From the NCBI GenBank assembly GCA_027013165.1, contig JALUXV010000170.1:1-64000 (forward strand): a stretch of DNA of 64,000 bases, in the 5' to 3' direction. Made by a program: the position numbers and the translations under genes. Every line of letters starts with the position of its first letter. Positions within the stretch are counted from its first letter, which is position 1. Shown here in pieces: positions 62,252 to 64,000 of this stretch. The notes under the pieces are model-generated. The model saw nothing but the letters and a program-made list of their open reading frames with translations, ran no database searches and was not told the DNA's origin. This stretch comes from Alteromonadaceae bacterium (GTDB lineage: Bacteria > Pseudomonadota > Gammaproteobacteria > Enterobacterales > Alteromonadaceae).

Positions 62252-63814
62252 GTGAGTCAACAATCTATTAAAAATGTAGTGATTGTCGGTGGTGGAACGG
62301 CTGGCTGGTTAAGTGCCGGAATACTGGCTGCGAAACTCGGGAAGCAATCACTACAAAAATCATCTGCAATTAACGTTACCTTGGTGGAATCTCCAGAAAT
62401 ATCCACTATTGGTGTAGGTGAAGGCTCTTGGCCCTCGCTAAGAGACACTTTGCTTGATATTGGCATCAAAGAGTCTAAATTTATCACCCAATGTCACGCT
62501 TCCTATAAACAAGGCTCAACATTTAGTCGCTGGAAATACGACGACAAACCTCATCAATATCAGCATCCATTTACTACCCCTTCCGGTTACGTTGAAATAG
62601 ACATTCACGCTCAGTGGCAAAACTTATGCGCTGAAGAAACCTTCGAGCAAAGCTTTTGTATTCAACCTGAAATGTGCAATGCAGGAAAGGCGCCTAAACA
62701 GGTAAAAACCCCTGACTATGCCTATGTACTTAATTATGGCTACCATTTTGATGCTACTGCGCTTGCCCAATTACTCACAAGCCATTGCGTGGCCAACTTA
62801 GGTGTTAACCATATAAAAGCACATATCAGCTCGGTTAATAGTGCGGCGAATGGAAATATTGCTTCGCTGACGACCAATGAAGGCGACGTAATTAAGGGCG
62901 ATCTATTCATTGACTGTAGTGGTGGTAAAGCCTTACTTATTGGCGAGCATTTCGATATTAAATGGCGTTCCATGTCGGGCGTGTTAATGAACAATAGGGC
63001 AATGGCAGTACAAGTGCCATACGATGCCACTGACAACGACATATCATCCACAACCATTGCTACCGGAAAACCTTTTGGTTGGACCTGGGACATTGGTTTA
63101 CAACATCGTCGCGGTGTAGGCATGGTGTATAACGACCAATTTGCCTCTAGTGACCAAGTAGAAAGTACCCTACTTGCCCATGTAGGTGAGCGAGCATCAA
63201 AAGCTACTATTGACCAATGTAAGGTTAGGTCAATTGCATTTGAACCGGGCTACAGAGAACAATTTTGGGTGAAGAACTGTTTAAGCTTGGGTATGTCATC
63301 TGGCTTTATTGAACCGCTGGAAGCGTCTGCAATCGCAATGATTGAATTGGGGTTGCGCATGCTATACGAACAATTTCCGAAAGATATGTTTCACATGGAA
63401 CGTTTATCAAAACGGTACAACGATCGCTTTACCTATCGCTGGGAGCGAGTCATCGACTTCCTTAAACTGCACTATATTTTGAGTGAGAGAAGCGACCCTT
63501 ATTGGTTAGCACAGCGCGACCCTATGAGTATCCCCGATTCACTCAAAGAAATGTTGGAAATATGGAAATACCAACCTCCTAGTCGTTTCGACTTTATTCA
63601 AAACGAAGAGATCTTTCCGTCGGCGAGTTACCAATACGTGCTCTACGGCATGGGGTATCACACTCAGGTAAACCATTTGCTCAGCACAACGCCAGAAGCC
63701 AAAAAAGCCATGGCTATTCGAAAGCAACTAGAGCAACAACGGCCTCAGTTTATGGCTGGACTTCCGACCAACAGGCAACTTCTCGATCAACTAGTTGCAA
63801 TGCACAACAAGTAA
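62252..63814 (+). CDS. Flavin-dependent tryptophan-halogenase family protein
   Basis: 520 aa. The FAD-binding motif [18 protein letters not shown] is at residues 10-27. Catalytic residues of tryptophan halogenases are kept: Lys86 in [11 protein letters not shown] (equivalent to RebH Lys79) and the Glu in [11 protein letters not shown] (354/357). The WxWxIP motif reads GWTWDIG, with Gly for Pro. So it looks like an active member, but such genes linked to TonB receptors are common and their substrate is unknown. GTG 62252; 99 bp after the receptor gene across a strong hairpin. Confidence 0.9.
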   Translation: MSQQSIKNVVIVGGGTAGWLSAGILAAKLGKQSLQKSSAINVTLVESPEISTIGVGEGSWPSLRDTLLDIGIKESKFITQCHASYKQGSTFSRWKYDDKPHQYQHPFTTPSGYVEIDIHAQWQNLCAEETFEQSFCIQPEMCNAGKAPKQVKTPDYAYVLNYGYHFDATALAQLLTSHCVANLGVNHIKAHISSVNSAANGNIASLTTNEGDVIKGDLFIDCSGGKALLIGEHFDIKWRSMSGVLMNNRAMAVQVPYDATDNDISSTTIATGKPFGWTWDIGLQHRRGVGMVYNDQFASSDQVESTLLAHVGERASKATIDQCKVRSIAFEPGYREQFWVKNCLSLGMSSGFIEPLEASAIAMIELGLRMLYEQFPKDMFHMERLSKRYNDRFTYRWERVIDFLKLHYILSERSDPYWLAQRDPMSIPDSLKEMLEIWKYQPPSRFDFIQNEEIFPSASYQYVLYGMGYHTQVNHLLSTTPEAKKAMAIRKQLEQQRPQFMAGLPTNRQLLDQLVAMHNK

Positions 63815-63830
63815 CGCGGTAAAACATACT

Positions 63831-64000
63831 ATGGTTAATGAGTCAGTAAGAAACAACGACAATACTAATGCGGTTAAAAAAGTAGTCATCGCTGGTGGAG
63901 GAACTGCTGGCTGGATGGCGGCAACAGCTCTGTCGAGGCTTATTGGAAAATCGGTAAGCGTTACCTTAGTAGAATCGAAAGACATTGGTATTGTAGGTGT
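63831..64000 (+). CDS. Second tryptophan-halogenase family gene (partial)
   Basis: Starts at ATG 63831, 16 bp after the first halogenase, and runs off the right edge after 56 codons. [20 protein letters not shown] and [13 protein letters not shown] show the same FAD fold as its neighbour. The two are only moderately alike in this part, so they are an old duplication or two distinct family members, not a recent tandem copy. Confidence 0.88.
   Translation, partial: MVNESVRNNDNTNAVKKVVIAGGGTAGWMAATALSRLIGKSVSVTLVESKDIGIVG

Overview
The window is the replication-origin region of a gammaproteobacterial chromosome, most likely an Alteromonas or close relative in the Alteromonadaceae. The evidence is the gene order (def-fmt-rsmB-trkA, polA-spf-engB, glyQS, gyrB-recF-dnaN-dnaA, rpmH-rnpA-yidD-yidC, mnmE-mioC, oriC, mnmG-rsmG-parAB, atpIBEFHAGDC), the protein sequences, and the Alteromonas-style TonB-receptor/tryptophan-halogenase locus at the right end. 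No rRNA, tRNA, insertion sequence, prophage or CRISPR array was seen. Coding density is high and essentially all genes look intact; the first and last genes run off the window.

Layout. 1-7 kb: a LysM protein, deformylase/formyltransferase/rRNA methylase, and convergent K+ uptake genes trkA and trkH, then elbB. 7-18 kb: polA preceded by a DnaA-box/GATC-rich leader, a compact Spot 42 sRNA gene with two HexR-like boxes, engB, cytochrome c4, a structured-RNA region with a terminator just before a methyltransferase gene, yihI, a DUF2489 gene, tag, glyQS and a small lipoprotein. 18-25 kb: the dnaA-dnaN-recF-gyrB operon read leftward, with two parS sites inside recF. 24.5-25.1 kb: the dnaA/rpmH divergent region, which has DnaA boxes, clustered GATCs and a textbook sigma-70 promoter for rpmH. 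25-31 kb: rpmH-rnpA-yidD-yidC, a YajQ protein, mnmE, mioC and a dnaT-dnaC-like pair reading toward the origin. 31.45-32.05 kb: an E. coli-type oriC (18 GATC sites, several DnaA boxes, AT-rich unwinding side next to mnmG). 32-43.6 kb: mnmG-rsmG-parA-parB and the full F1Fo ATP synthase operon.

43.7-54.7 kb is a mixed accessory stretch: an unrecognised multi-spanning membrane protein, a GST, a DTW/TapT tRNA-modifying enzyme, an alkyltransferase-like DNA-lesion binder, an HD-GYP phosphodiesterase, an OmpA-type lipoprotein, an NTF2-like secreted protein, a three-gene DUF3526-type ABC exporter with a Zur-like box at its promoter, and a chemoreceptor with a NIT sensor domain. 54.7-64 kb is a glycoside-use locus: GH1 beta-glucosidase, GPH-family sugar symporter and LacI regulator read leftward; a TonB-dependent receptor and two flavin-dependent 'tryptophan halogenase' family genes read rightward. 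Three copies of an AGAAAGCGCTTTCT-type palindrome sit in the divergent promoter region and tie both arms to one LacI-type repressor.

How the parts work together: the core is initiation (DnaA, DnaN, oriC, DnaC-like loader, DnaT-like protein), segregation (ParAB with parS in recF), translation and RNA modification, and energy conservation. The less ordinary signals are the HexR-like pair upstream of a shortened Spot 42, the helicase-loader genes beside oriC, DnaA boxes before polA, a candidate structured RNA at about 12.1-12.26 kb, and the halogenase/TonB receptor unit under apparent beta-glucoside control.
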